DNA from: Cherax quadricarinatus | Lineage: Eukaryota; Arthropoda; Malacostraca; Decapoda; Parastacidae | Direction: 5' to 3' | NCBI RefSeq assembly: GCF_038502225.1 | Contig: NC_091390.1 | Coordinates: 10,830,289 to 10,894,288 of the forward strand | Length of the DNA stretch: 64,000 nt | Shown: positions 47,961-58,298 of the stretch, in pieces | Layout of the letters: every line of letters begins with the position of its first letter | Position numbering within the stretch: position 1 is the stretch's first letter | Made by a program: the position numbers and the translations under genes | Notes under the pieces: generated by a model | Databases searched by the model: none | The model's input: the letters and a program-made list of their open reading frames with translations, nothing else | What the model was told of the DNA's origin: nothing

Positions 47961-50645
47961 GTACCTGGGTGTTAGTGGACTGGTGTGGGTCACATCCTGG
48001 GTGTTAGTGGACTGGTGTGGGTCACATCCTGAGTGTTAGTGGACTGGTGTGGGTCACATCCTGAGTGTTAGTGGACTGGTGTGGGTCACATCCTGGGTGT
48101 TAGTGGACTGGTGTGGGTCACATCCTGAGTGTTAGTGGACTGGTGTGGGTCACATCCTGGGTGTTAGTGGACTGGTGTGGGTCACATCCTGGGTGTTAGT
48201 GGACTGGTGTGGGTCACATCCTGGGTGTTAGTGGACTGGTGTGGGTCACATCCTGGGTGTTAGTGGACTGGTGTGGGTCACATCCTGGGTGTTAGTGGAC
48301 TGGTGTGGGTCACATCCTGGGTGTTAGTGGACTGGTGTGGGTCACATCCTGGGTGTTAGTGGACTGGTGTGGGTCACATCCTGGGTGTTAGTGGACTGGT
48401 GTGGGTCACATCCTGGGTGTTAGTGGACTGGTGTGGGTCACATCCTGGGTGTTATTGGACCGGTGTGGGTCACATCCTGGGTGTTAGTGGACTGGTGTGG
48501 GTCACATCCTGGGTGTTAGTGGACTGGTGTGGGTCACATCCTGGGTGTTAGTGGACTGGTGTGGGTCACATCCTGGGTGTTAGTGGACTGGTGTGGGTCA
48601 CATCCTGGGTGTTATTGGACCGGTGTGGGTCACATCCTGGGTGTTAGTGGACTGGTGTGGGTCACATCCTGGGTGTTAGTGGACTGGTGTGGGTCACATC
48701 CTGGGTGGTAGTGGACTGGTGTGGGTCGCATCCTGGGTGTTAGTGAACTGGTGTGGATCACATCCTGGGTGTTAGTGGACTGGCGTGGGTCACATCCTGG
48801 GTGTTAGTGGACTGATGTGGGTCACATCCTGGGTGTTAGTGGACTGGTGTGGGTCACATCCTGGGTGTTAGTGGACTGGTGTGGGTCACATCCTGGGTGT
48901 TAGTGGACTGGTGTGGGTCACATCCTGGGTGTTAGTGGACTGGTGTGGGTCACATCCTGGGTGTTAGTGGACTGGTGTGGGTCACATCCTGGGTGTTATT
49001 GGACCGGTGTGGGTCACATCCTGGGTGTTAGTGGACTGGTGTGGGTCACATCCTGGGTGTTAGTGGACTGGTGTGGGTCACATCCTGGGTGTTAGTGGAC
49101 TGGTGTGGGTCACATCCTGGGTGTTAGTGGACTGGTGTGGGTCACATCCTGGGTGTTATTGGACCGGTGTGGGTCACATCCTGGGTGTTAGTGGACTGGT
49201 GTGGGTCACATCCTGGGTGTTAGTGGACTGGTGTGGGTCACATCCTGGGTGGTAGTGGACTGGTGTGGGTCGCATCCTGGGTGTTAGTGAACTGGTGTGG
49301 ATCACATCCTGGGTGTTAGTGGACTGGCGTGGGTCACATCCTGGGTGTTAGTGGACTGATGTGGGTCACATCCTGGGTGTTAGTGGACTGGTGTGGGTCA
49401 CATCCTGGGTGTTAGTGGACTGGTGTGGGTCACATCCTGGGTGTTAGTGGACTGGTGTGGGTCACATCCTGGGTGTTAGTGGACTGGTGTGGGTCACATC
49501 CTGGGTGTTAGTGGACTGGTGTGGGTCACATCCTGGGTGTTAGTGGACTGGTGTGGGTCACATCCTGGGTGTTATTGGACTGGTGTGGGTCACATCCTGG
49601 GTGTTAGTGGACTGGTGTGGGTCACATCCTGGGTGTTAGTGGACTGGTGTGGGTCACATCCTGGGTGTTAGTGGACTGGTGTGGGTCACATCCTGGGTGT
49701 TAGTGGACTGGTGTGGGTCACATCCTGGGTGTTAGTGGACTGGTGTGGGTCACATCCTGGGTGTTAGTGGACTGGTGTGGGTCACATCCTGGGTGGTAGT
49801 GGACTGGTGTGGGTCGCATCCTGGGTGTTAGTGAACTGGTGTGGGTCGCATCCTCGGTGTTAGTGGACTGGTGTGGGTCACATCCTGGGTGTTAGTGGAC
49901 TGGTGTGGGTCACATCCTGGGTGTTAGTGGACTGGTGTGGGTCGCATCCTGGGTGTTAGTGGACTGGTGTGGGTCACATCCAGGGTGTTAGTGGACTGGG
50001 GTGGGTCGCATCCTGGGTGTTAGTGAACTGGTGTGGGTCGCATCCTGGGTGTTAGTGGACTGGTGTGGGTCACATCCTGGGTGTTAGTGGACTGGTGTGG
50101 GTCACAACCTGGGTGTTAGGGGACTGGTGTGGGTCACATCCTGGGTGTTAGTGGACTGGTGTGGGTCACATCCTGGGTGTTAGTGGACTGGTGTGGGTCA
50201 CATCCTGGGTGTTAGGGGACTGGTGTGGGTCACATCCTGGTTGTTAGTAGACTGGTGTGGGTCACATCCTGGATGTTAGTGGACTGGTGTGGGTCACATC
50301 CTGGGTGCTAGTGGACTGGTGTGGGTCACATCCCGGGTGTTAGTGGACTGGTGTGGGTCACATCCTGGGTGTTAGTGGACTGGTGTGGGTCACATCGTGG
50401 GTGTTAGTGGACTGCTGTGGGTCACATCCTGGGTGTTAGTGGACTGCTGTGGGTCACAACCTGGGTGTTAGGGGACTGGTGTGGGTCACATCCTGGGTGT
50501 TAGTGGACTGGTGTGGGTCACATCCTGGGTGTTAGTGGACTGGTGTGGGTCACATCCTGGGTGTTAGTGGACTGGTGTGGGTCACATCCTGGGTGTTAGT
50601 GGACTGGTGTGGGTCACATCCTGGGTGTTAGTGGACTGGTGTGGG
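47961..50645 (+). repeat. 32-bp minisatellite (large array)
   Basis: About 84 units. A block of about 544 bp (48369-48912) recurs at 48913-49456 with the same variant units (TTATTGGACCGG; GGTAGTGG; GTGAACTGG), showing higher-order duplication. Confidence 0.95.
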
Positions 50646-52140
50646 TACATGTACTTGTATACCTTGTACATATACTTGCATACCTTGTACATGTACTTGT
50701 ATACCTTGTGCATGTACTTGTATACCTTGTACATGTACTTGTATACCTTGTACATGTACTTGTATACCTTGTACATGTACTTGTATACCTTGTACATGTA
50801 CTTGTATACCTTGTACATGTACTTGTATACCTTGTACATGTACTTGTATACCTTGTACATGTACTTGTATACCTTGTACATGTACTTTTATACCTTGTAC
50901 ATGTACTTGTATACCTTATACATGTACTTGTTTACCTTGTACATGTACTTGTACACCTTGTACATGTACTTGTATACCTTGTACATGTACTTGTATACCT
51001 TGTACATGTACTTGTATACCTTGTACATGTACTTGTACACCTTGTACATGTACTTGTATACCTTGCACATGTACTTGTATACCTTGTACATGTACTTGTA
51101 TACCTTGTACATGTACTTGTATACCTTGTACATGTACTTGTATACCTTGTACATTTACTTGTATACCTTGTACATGTACTTGTATACCTTGTACATGTAC
51201 TTGTATACCTTTTACATGTACTTGTACACCTTGTACATGTACTTGTATACCTTGTACATGTACTTGTATACTTTTTACATGTACTTGTATACCTTGTACA
51301 TGTACTTGTATACCTTGTACATGTACTTGTATACCTTGTACATGTACTTGTATACCTTGTACATGTACTTGTATACCTTGTACATGTACTTGTATACCTT
51401 GTACATGTACTTGTACACCTTGTACATGTACTTGTATACCTTGTACATGTACTTGTATACCTTGTACATGTACTTGTATACCTTGTACATGTACTTGTAT
51501 ACCTTGTACATGTACTTGTATACCTTGTACATTTACTTGTATACCTTGTACATGTACTTGTATACCTTGTACATGTACTTGTATACCTTGTACCTGTACT
51601 GGTATACCTTGTACATGTACTTGTATACCTTGTACATGTACTTGTATACCTTGTACATGTACTTGTATACCTTGTACATGTACTTGTATACCTTGTACAT
51701 GTACTTGTATACCTTGTACATGTACTTGTATACCTTGTACATGTACTTGTATACCTTGTACATGTACTTGTATACCTTGTACATGTACTTGTATACCTTG
51801 TACATGTACTTGTATACCTTGTACATGTACTTGTATACCTTGTACATGTACTTGTATACCTTGTACATTTACTTGTATACCTTGTACATGTACTTGTATA
51901 CCTTGTACATGTACCTGTATACCTTGTACATGTACTTGTATACCTTGTACATGTACTTGTATACCTTGTACATGTACTTGTATACCTTGTACATGTACTT
52001 GTATACCTTGTACATGTACTTGTATACCTTGTACATGTACTTGTATACCTTGTACATGTACTTGTATACCTTGTACATGTACTTGTATACCTTGTACATG
52101 TACTTGTATACCTTGAACATGTACTTGCATACCTTGTACC
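50646..52140 (+). repeat. 21-bp minisatellite (large array)
   Basis: About 71 units of ACATGTACTTGTATACCTTG plus T. Frames of 404-525 aa open on both strands (YTLYMYL, HVQGIQV, TCIPCTC repeats) and are artefacts. Confidence 0.96.
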
Positions 52141-52231
52141 TTGTACGGGTTTAGAGCTACCCATGATAATAATCCAGTAACTCAGGAAATTAGTGAAATG
52201 GTAGTATACATGGAAGGATACATTTAACGAA

Positions 52232-52505
52232 GTGTCTGGTGGCTTGGTTATCAACGCACTTGCCTCACACTGTGTGTCCGTAGTTCAGTGCCCGGTAGAG
52301 ATGGAAATGTTGGGTATGTTTCCTTACACCTGCTGTCACTGTTCACCTAGCAGCAAGTAGGTACCTGGGTGTTAGTCGACTGGTGTGGGTGGCATCCTGG
52401 GAGACAGAGTGAAGACCCACACTGGAACTAAGACACAGTCCTCAATAACGTACTGCCTTTCTCGGGTTGTCCTGGGTGGCTAACCCTCGAGGTTAAAAAT
52501 CCGTA
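52232..52505 (+). mobile_element. tRNA-derived SINE, type 2, diverged
   Basis: GGTGGCTTGGTTATCAACGC head with a decayed B box (AGTTCAGTGCC), GGTACCTGGGTGTTAGTCG body and tail GAGGTTAAAAATCCG. It matches 8999-9297 in the opposite orientation. Confidence 0.78.
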
Positions 52506-52619
52506 ATGGTTGGCCTAAGGCTCCCAGCATCACCACCACTACCTCCCCCACATCAGTAACATCTCCACCCTCCACCCATGACCGTCGCACCGCCTTGCCG
52601 CTAACCACCCACACCCACA

Positions 52620-52690
52620 GGTCGTTTAGATAAGGACCTGCCTTGTATGGGCCAGTAGACCTTCTGCAGTGTTCCTTCATTCTTATGTTA
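52620..52690 (+). repeat. CR1 3'-terminal fragment
   Basis: GGCCAGTAGACCTTCTGCAG and TGTTCCTTCATTCTTATGTT, which is the end of the CR1 at 25473 in its sense orientation. Confidence 0.75.
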
Positions 52691-53040
52691 ACTCCAACTG
52701 CCTGTCCCGCCCCTCGCCCTCTGCTCACTCTCCACCATCTCCATCCACCGTTCTCCACCAGTCACCCACTACACAGCCTCGCCTCTCCACCACAATCTTT
52801 GTCTCTCTCTCTTTACTAGAGGCCTATGAAGACAGTTCACGGAGGCTAACTCCTATCTGCCCGTCCGCCTGTTCCATTCCCCCACCCACTCACACGCCCA
52901 CCCGCTCGCCCACCTGCCCACCCGCCACGCAGGCCCACGCACACCACACACCACCTGCCACCACCGCCACTACATACTGCTTGTCAACCCCCAGCCCAGC
53001 TGTTACTGCCTGTCACCCATACACACCGCCTCAGTCGATG
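52691..53040 (+). other. C-rich low-complexity region
   Basis: C/A-rich sequence with ACACCACACACCACCTGCCA-like runs. The 175-aa frame rich in P, T and S (52669-53196) starts in a CR1 tail and ends in a LINE B tail, so it is not a gene. Confidence 0.6.
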
Positions 53041-53074
53041 GAGAAGTATTGGACGTATGTTTTTACACCGGTTG

Positions 53075-53230
53075 TCTACCTGGAGTCTACCTGGAGGTTA
53101 TTCCGGGGATCAGCGCCCCCGCGGCCAGGTCCACGACCAGGCATCCCGGTGGATCAGGGCCTGATCAACCACGCTGTTACTGCTGGCTGCACGTAGTCCA
53201 ACGTACGAACCACAGCCCGGCTGATCTGGC
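53075..53230 (-). repeat. LINE B 3' end
   Basis: GGTTATTCCGGGGATCAGCG and CTGATCAACCACGCTGTTAC, the inverted LINE B tail. Confidence 0.75.
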
Positions 53231-53342
53231 ACTATGTTCCCCATTAGTAAACTGGGTACCTAGGTGTTAGTGGACTGGTGTGGGAGGTCTGGTCGTAGAC
53301 CGGGCCGTGGGGTCGTTGATCCCCAGAATACCCTCCAGGTAC
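53231..53342 (+). mobile_element. SINE type 1 fragment with LINE B tail
   Basis: GTTCCCCATTAGTAAACTGG, GTGTTAGTGGACTGGTGTGG, then GGTCTGGTCGTAGACCGGGC and TTGATCCCCAGAATACCCTC. The second half is the LINE B 3' tail in sense orientation. Confidence 0.75.
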
Positions 53343-53400
53343 ATAAGAAAGGAAGAGCACTGCAGAAGGCCTACTGGCCCATACTAGGCAGATCCTTCAC
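53341..53400 (-). repeat. CR1 3'-terminal fragment
   Basis: ACATAAGAAAGGAAGAGCAC and TGCAGAAGGCCTACTGGCCC, the inverted CR1 end. Confidence 0.75.
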
Positions 53401-53498
53401 AATCCATCCAACTAATTGAATATTTGTTGGGAGGGTTTGTGGAGACGTGATGATTGGAGTTAAACACACTTGTTGGATGGTAACACATATTAGCAGAG

Positions 53499-53714
53499 TG
53501 TGAGAGGGGAGCCCAGACTGCCTGTGTTGCCTTCTCTTAGACCTACGGTTGGAGTGAGGCTGAGGCCGGGAGCGCAGCGCTCTCATGCGGCATCACGTGA
53601 CGTCACACAAGCTAGTCACTGAGCCTAGCAAGGGGTCAACTATGTAAAACATATGGATGGTGCTAACTATGATACTCAGATAACATATACATGGGATCAG
53701 CAACTATGCTGACA
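53499..53714. repeat. Direct repeat, LTR-like, left copy
   Basis: 216 bp from TGTGAGAGGGG to ATGCTGACA, repeated at 55026-55243. It contains CACGTGACGTCA (E-box overlapping a CRE-like site). TG...CA ends suggest an LTR, but I see no PBS, PPT or target duplication. Confidence 0.55.
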
Positions 53715-53857
53715 GCTCGGTCATGTTACTTATGTCGTCTCGACATACAATACTATGCTATAGGCTGAACAGACAGGTGGCTCTGGGCTGATTCTATACA
53801 ATAGCAAAGACATATGTAACTTAGAACTAATGGGATAGGGCTCTGGTGGCCTGGATA

Positions 53858-54110
53858 GGGCTCTGGTGGCCTGGTGGTTAACGCTCTGGCTTCACACGGT
53901 GAGGGCCTGGGTTCGATTCCCAGCCAGAGTAGAAACATTGGACGTGTTTCTTTCCACCTATTGTCTATGTTCCCAATCAGTAAAATGGGTACCTGGGTGT
54001 TAGTCAACTGGTGTGGGTCGCATCCTGGGACACTGACCTAAGGAGGCCTGGTCACAGACCGGGCCGCGGGGGCGTTGACCCCCGGAACTCTCTCCAGATA
54101 AACTCCAGAA
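53858..54110 (+). mobile_element. SINE type 1 with LINE B 3' tail
   Basis: Head with A box TGGCCTGGTGG and B box GGTTCGATTCC, preceded by a duplicated GGGCTCTGGTGGCCTGG. The body ends GCATCCTGGGACACTGACC and joins AGGCCTGGTCACAGACCGGG, then GGGGGCGTTGACCCCCGGAA, the LINE B tail. Confidence 0.85.
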
Positions 54111-55025
54111 TGGGTGGTATTGTGATACATTACGAATTATAAGAACAAATCATAGTATAATAATGGATGGAATTGATCGATCGATCTGTATTCATGAACT
54201 CTATGGATTCTGAGGAAGAATATATATATTTACAAAGGTGAATGTAATTAACAGCAAAGGCAGATCTGGCGAGCACAGGTCATTACTGCTAAATTCTCAG
54301 AATTTGGAGGGAACATGAACACAAAAAAAAATTCTGAAAACTGATCAGCTAATAACACACAGTTGATGACTTCATTCATCTTGGGCATCTAATTATACAG
54401 GCTATGTACATTTAAACCCAACTCTGCGAGGGTAATATTTACATAGGCAGAATGGTTATCGTCTTTGGGAGGATCGAATTCCTTTGCAATGGCTAACACA
54501 TGCCTTGACTGAGGGAGATCTGAACAAGTATCTACAAAAGATACAGCTACATTCACTAGTGACTGTGGAATTACAACTGGTATACTCTTCTGCTTGGAGT
54601 ACCCAACTCGGCTGTTCGATACAGTAATTCTTGGCTCATTAGAAAGTCACTACTGGGTGCTGGTGGCTTCACAGTCAGAATAAGATCTTCCTGGAGCAGG
54701 AATCGAATCACACCAGACCACAAAGAATTGGTTCTTTCTTACTGGAGGAATGAACAAACTCGGTGGAGTGGATGACACTCTCCATTAGGAAAAAAATAAA
54801 GCTATAACACGCAATATGAGCAAAGGGAGAGCGGATCTCTCTCTCACTGCAAGCACAGAGGAAAAGAAAGGAACACGGCCAACAATACTGGTATTCATTC
54901 TGAGTCGCACACAGTGACATGGGGTATCAGCTATAAAGAGACTGCATTTACAAACGTTAACAACATGTGAAAGTTACTCGAGAAACAACTTACACTGCAT
55001 GGATTACTGTCAGCTAGGATAGTAG
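54111..55025. other. Unassigned sequence between direct repeats
   Basis: About 900 bp with no coding motif. The 70-aa minus frame (54920-54708) has a hydrophobic run but no other support. Confidence 0.4.
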
Positions 55026-55243
55026 TGTGAGAGGGGAGCCCAGACTGCCTGTGTTGCCTTCTCGTAGACCTACGGCTGGAGTGAGGATGAGACTGGGAGC
55101 GCAGCGCTCTCATGCGGCATCACGTGACGTCATGCAAGCTATTCACTGAGCCTAGCAAGGGGTCAATTATGTAAGACATATGGATGGTACTATGATACTC
55201 AGATAACATATACATATACAGGGGATCAGCAACTATGCTGACA
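55026..55243. repeat. Direct repeat, LTR-like, right copy
   Basis: Matches 53499-53714 with few differences, including a short TACATATACA insertion near 55210. Confidence 0.55.
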
Positions 55244-55399
55244 TATTTGCCCAACCCAATTTTCAATATAGCGAGGAATTAAAAAAGCATAATTGTTATA
55301 GTCAAAGAGAACAGTGAGAAAAATTAAGGAGTCCAGCGTAGTGTTGAGAACTAAACGAGTAACCCGTAAAAATAACGAAAAACGGCACAATACCGTGAC

Positions 55400-55550
55400 T
55401 GGAACGATACACAAATAACCCGCACATAGAAGAGAGGAGCTTACCACGACGTTTCGGTCCGAGTTGGACCATTTACACAGTCACACACTGGAGAGAAGAA
55501 CTCACAATGACGTTTCGGTTCTTTGTGGACCATTTACAAAATCACACAGG
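55400..55550 (-). repeat. Family D repeats, two in tandem
   Basis: Minus strand: AAATGGTCCAACTCGGACCG then AAACGTCGTGGTAAGC, and a second, more diverged copy (GGTCCACAAAGAACCGAAAC). Confidence 0.6.
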
Positions 55551-55554
55551 GTGT

Positions 55555-56010
55555 CCCGTAGCTAGGTTGGTAGCTCAGCTCTCACACTGAAATGCGTGGT
55601 TCGATCCCCGGTACGTGTGCAAACAGTGGGCGTGTCCCTGTTAACCTAGCAGTATCTGGGTGTTAGTTACCTTAAGGGCCAATGCCGGGTCACAATCTGG
55701 AAAAGACAGGATGTTCCAGAGATGGGACACAGAAAGAAGGGATCACAATAGGAAGTTGAAAACCCAGATGAGTCAAAGAGATGTTAGGAAGTATTTCTTC
55801 AGTCATAGAGTTGTCAGGAAGTGGAATAGCCTAGCAAGTGATGTAGTGGAGGCAGCAACCATACATAGCTTTAAGATGAGGTATGAAAAAGCTCATGGAG
55901 CAGGGAGAGAGAGGACCTAGTAGCACTCAGTGACGAGGCGGGGCCAGGAGCTGAGTCTCGACCCCTGCAACCACAATTAGGTGAGAACAATTAGGCGAAT
56001 ACATGGGCCG
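55555..56010 (+). pseudogene. SINE-like head fused to LINE C 3' region
   Basis: A tRNA-like start (TAGCTAGGTTGGTAGCTCAG; B box GGTTCGATCCC) leads into an ORF2 C-terminus: MSQRDVRKYFFSHRVVRKWN, then SDVVEAATIHSFKMRYEK, then the LINE C 3' UTR ending CAATTAGGTGAGAACAATTA. The 86-aa frame at 55660-55920 is the C-terminal remnant only. Confidence 0.68.
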
Positions 56011-56089
56011 GGACAAAACTGGCAAACCAACAGCGACATCAAAGTTACACACGAAAGAGTTATTTAGCCAGTAGTTAGTGTGACTTTGT

Positions 56090-56175
56090 CAGTGTTCCAA
56101 ATCGGACCGAAACGCCGTCCTAAGTTCCTCTCTCGTATGTGCGTACTGTTGCAGTCACAGTACTATGTATTTTTG
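56090..56175 (+). repeat. Family D repeat
   Basis: GTTCCAAATCGGACCGAAAC then GCCGTCCTAAGTTCC; the stem is partly lost. Confidence 0.55.
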
Positions 56176-56289
56176 TTTATTATTTATAAAGAACTTTTTT
56201 AATATGAGTCATAGGGCCTGACTTAATACCTCTCGGTATTATATACCTATAATGATTCCCATATGTTGCGTAAGTGTCTCAATCTTCAA

Positions 56290-56640
56290 CTTGTCGGTTT
56301 TCAAAACCATTCATCACATCTACACCGACAGGTATCGTAATTCCGACACCTTTCACCTACACAATAGGGTTCTTGAGTCGAGTACAGAAGAGTTAGTAGA
56401 AGCTGTAGAGATGTGAAGACGATGTTATCAGTCCATAACCTGGAGTTGAAGTGACAGGATGGAGCCTTATATAGCGCCAGGAGGTGAGACGTAGGTCACT
56501 AGTAGAGGTAAGAACGCAGATGTTGGGAGGTCAGGTCCCTCTCAAATCCAGCCGTTCTCACTAGTAGAGGTTGTCGAAGTTGATTGCAGGTCTGTACCAA
56601 GATACCCTTGTGTTGCAATGTCTGACAGATTGAACATTAA
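56290..56640 (-). ncRNA. Degenerate ribozyme unit, family A
   Basis: The minus strand has CTATATAAGG (56465-56474 region), then UCGA-CUCAAGA (core G5 lost) with stem II remnants and GAAAG (56335-56395). A perfect hairpin GGTTTT-C-AAAACC lies at 56296-56308 on the plus strand after TTGTC. Confidence 0.55.
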
Positions 56641-56935
56641 AATGATATAAAATACCGACAGGTTGTTAGGTAAGACACATGCAACAGTTAGGTATCTTTA
56701 TTTCGAAACGTTTCGCCTACACAGTAGGCTTCTTCAGTCGAGTACAGAAAAGTTAATAGAAGCAGAAGATACTTGAAGACGATGTAATCAGTCCATCACC
56801 CTTAAAGTTTTGAGATGGTCAGTCCCTCAGCCTGAAGAAGAATTTTGCTCCCTAGTCTGGAACAATCTGAACATGAAGCGACAGTGTGGAGACTTATATA
56901 CTGTCGAAAGGTGAGGTGCAATGCACCAGTAGAAG
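56640..56935 (-). mobile_element. Ribozyme unit, family A
   Basis: Minus-strand order: TATATAAG (56901-56894), GAGGGACTGACCATCTC, hammerhead 56752-56696, AATAAA, GTGTCTTACC and hairpin GGTATTTTATATC (slightly decayed). Confidence 0.75.
56696..56752 (-). ncRNA. Hammerhead ribozyme, family A, intact
   Basis: CUUU/AAAG outer pair, stem I UCGA/UCGA (56741-56738 with 56706-56703), CUGAAGA (56737-56731), extra A, 6-bp stem II, GAAAC-GUU. Confidence 0.8.
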
Positions 56936-57044
56936 AGAGGTCAGGTCCCTCTGAAATCTATCCTTCTCACTTAAAAAAGTTATCAGAGGTGTTTTCTATA
57001 CTAAGATATCGTTGTGTTGCAGTGTCTAACAGAGTGAATATTCA

Positions 57045-57300
57045 AATGGTATACAATACCGACATGGTATTGTATATCATACTGGAATACAGTACTGAAA
57101 AAGCCTGCTGTGTAAGCGAAATGTTTCGGAACTAAGATTAATAACTGTTAAATATGTGGAGATTAAGACACATGTGCAACAGCTGGGTATCTATACTGAT
57201 GAAACGTTTCGCTTATACAGTAGGTTTCTTTAGTTAAATACAAAGGGAAAAGTAGTAGTGAAATCAAAATTGTATAATCAGTCCAACCTTGGAGAAAAAG
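57045..57300. ncRNA. Two degenerate hammerhead repeats, facing
   Basis: Plus: CUGAAAA (57095-57101), GCCUGC-UGU-GUAAGC, GAAAU-GUU. Minus: CUAAAGA, CCUACUGUAUAAGC, GAAAC-GUU (57240-57195). Both cores are mutated. A hairpin GGTATACAATACC is at 57048-57060. Confidence 0.5.
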
Positions 57301-58298
57301 TGTTTGAGGTGGTCAGTCCCTCAGCCTGGAGAAGAGTTTAGCCCCATGGTCTGGAACAAGGTGGTCAGTTCCTCAGCCTGGAGAAGAGTTCAGCACCATG
57401 ATCTGGAACAAGGTGGTCAGTTCCTCAGCCTGGAGAAGAGTTCAGCCCCATGGTCTGGAACAAGGTGGTCAGTTCCTCAGCCTGGAGAAGAGTTCAGCCC
57501 CATGGTCTGGAACAAGGTGGTCAGCCCCTCAGCCTGGAGAAGAGTTCAGCCCCATGGTCTGGAACAAGGTGGTCAGTTCCTCAGCCTGGAGAAGAGTTCA
57601 GCACCATGGTCTGGAACAAGGTGGTCAGTCCCTCAGCCTGGAGAAGAGTTCAGCACCATGGTCTGGAACAAGGTGGTCAGTTCCTCAGCCTGGAGAAGAG
57701 TTCAGCACCATGGTCTGGAACAAGGTGGTCAGTTCCTCAGCCTGGAGAAGAGTTCAGCTCCATGGTCTGGAGCAAGGTGGTCAGTCCCTCAGCCTGGAGA
57801 AGAGTTCAGCTCTATGGTCAGGAACAAGGTGGTCAGTCCCTCAGGCTGGAGAAGAGTTCAGCTCTATGGTCAGGAACAAGGTGGTCAGTCCCTCAGCCTG
57901 GAGAAGAGTTCAGCTCCATGGTCTGGAACAAGGTGGTCAGTCCCTCAGCCTGGAGAAGAGTTCAGCTCCATGGTCTGGAATAAGGTGGTCAGTCCCTCAG
58001 CCTCGAGAAGAGTTCAGCTCCATGGTCTGGAACAAGGTGGTCAGTCCCTCAGCCTGGAGAAGAGTTCAGCTCCATGGTCTGGAACAAGGTGGTCAGTCCC
58101 TCAGCCTGGAGAAGAGTTCAGCTCCATGGTCTGGAATAAGGTGGTCAGTCCCTCAGCCTGGAGAAGAGTTCAGCTCTATGGTCTGGAACAAGGTGGTCAG
58201 TCCCTCAGCCTGGAGAAGAGTTCAGCTCTATGGTCTGGGACAAGGTGGTCAGTCCCTCAGCCTGGAGAAGAGTCCAGCACCATGGTCTGGAACGATAG
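57301..58298 (+). repeat. 52-bp minisatellite from a ribozyme unit
   Basis: About 19 copies of a 52-bp unit with GGTGGTCAGTCCCTCAGCCT and GGAGAAGAGTTCAG. The unit equals the inverse of the CTGAGGGACTGACCACCTC region of the hammerhead units (for example 32773-32830). Frames of 337 and 313 aa are artefacts: 52 is not a multiple of three, so each frame cycles through all three readings. Confidence 0.93.

Larger units (their letters stand above)
47838..52180 (+). mobile_element. Giant SINE type 1: head, 32-bp array, 21-bp array, tail
   Basis: The tRNA-like head (47838-47900, B box GTTCGATTCC) and body to GGTACCTGGGTGTTAGTGG are followed by about 84 copies of the 32-bp unit (47961-50645), then directly by about 71 copies of the 21-bp unit (50646-52140), then CGGGTTTAGAGCTACCCATG. 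In the reference SINE (12493-12799) each unit is present once with about 100 bp between them; here that spacer is gone. The SINE has grown from about 0.3 to 4.3 kb. Confidence 0.9.

Noticed and set aside
50577..52254. Very long ORFs (404-525 aa) on both strands with YTLYMYL, TCIPCTC or HVQGIQV repeats
   Set aside because: They are translations of a 21-bp tandem array, open in nearly every frame on both strands. No signal peptide, domain or gene context.
52669..53196. 175-aa proline/threonine-rich ORF
   Set aside because: It begins in a CR1 tail and ends in a LINE B tail; the middle is C-rich low-complexity DNA.
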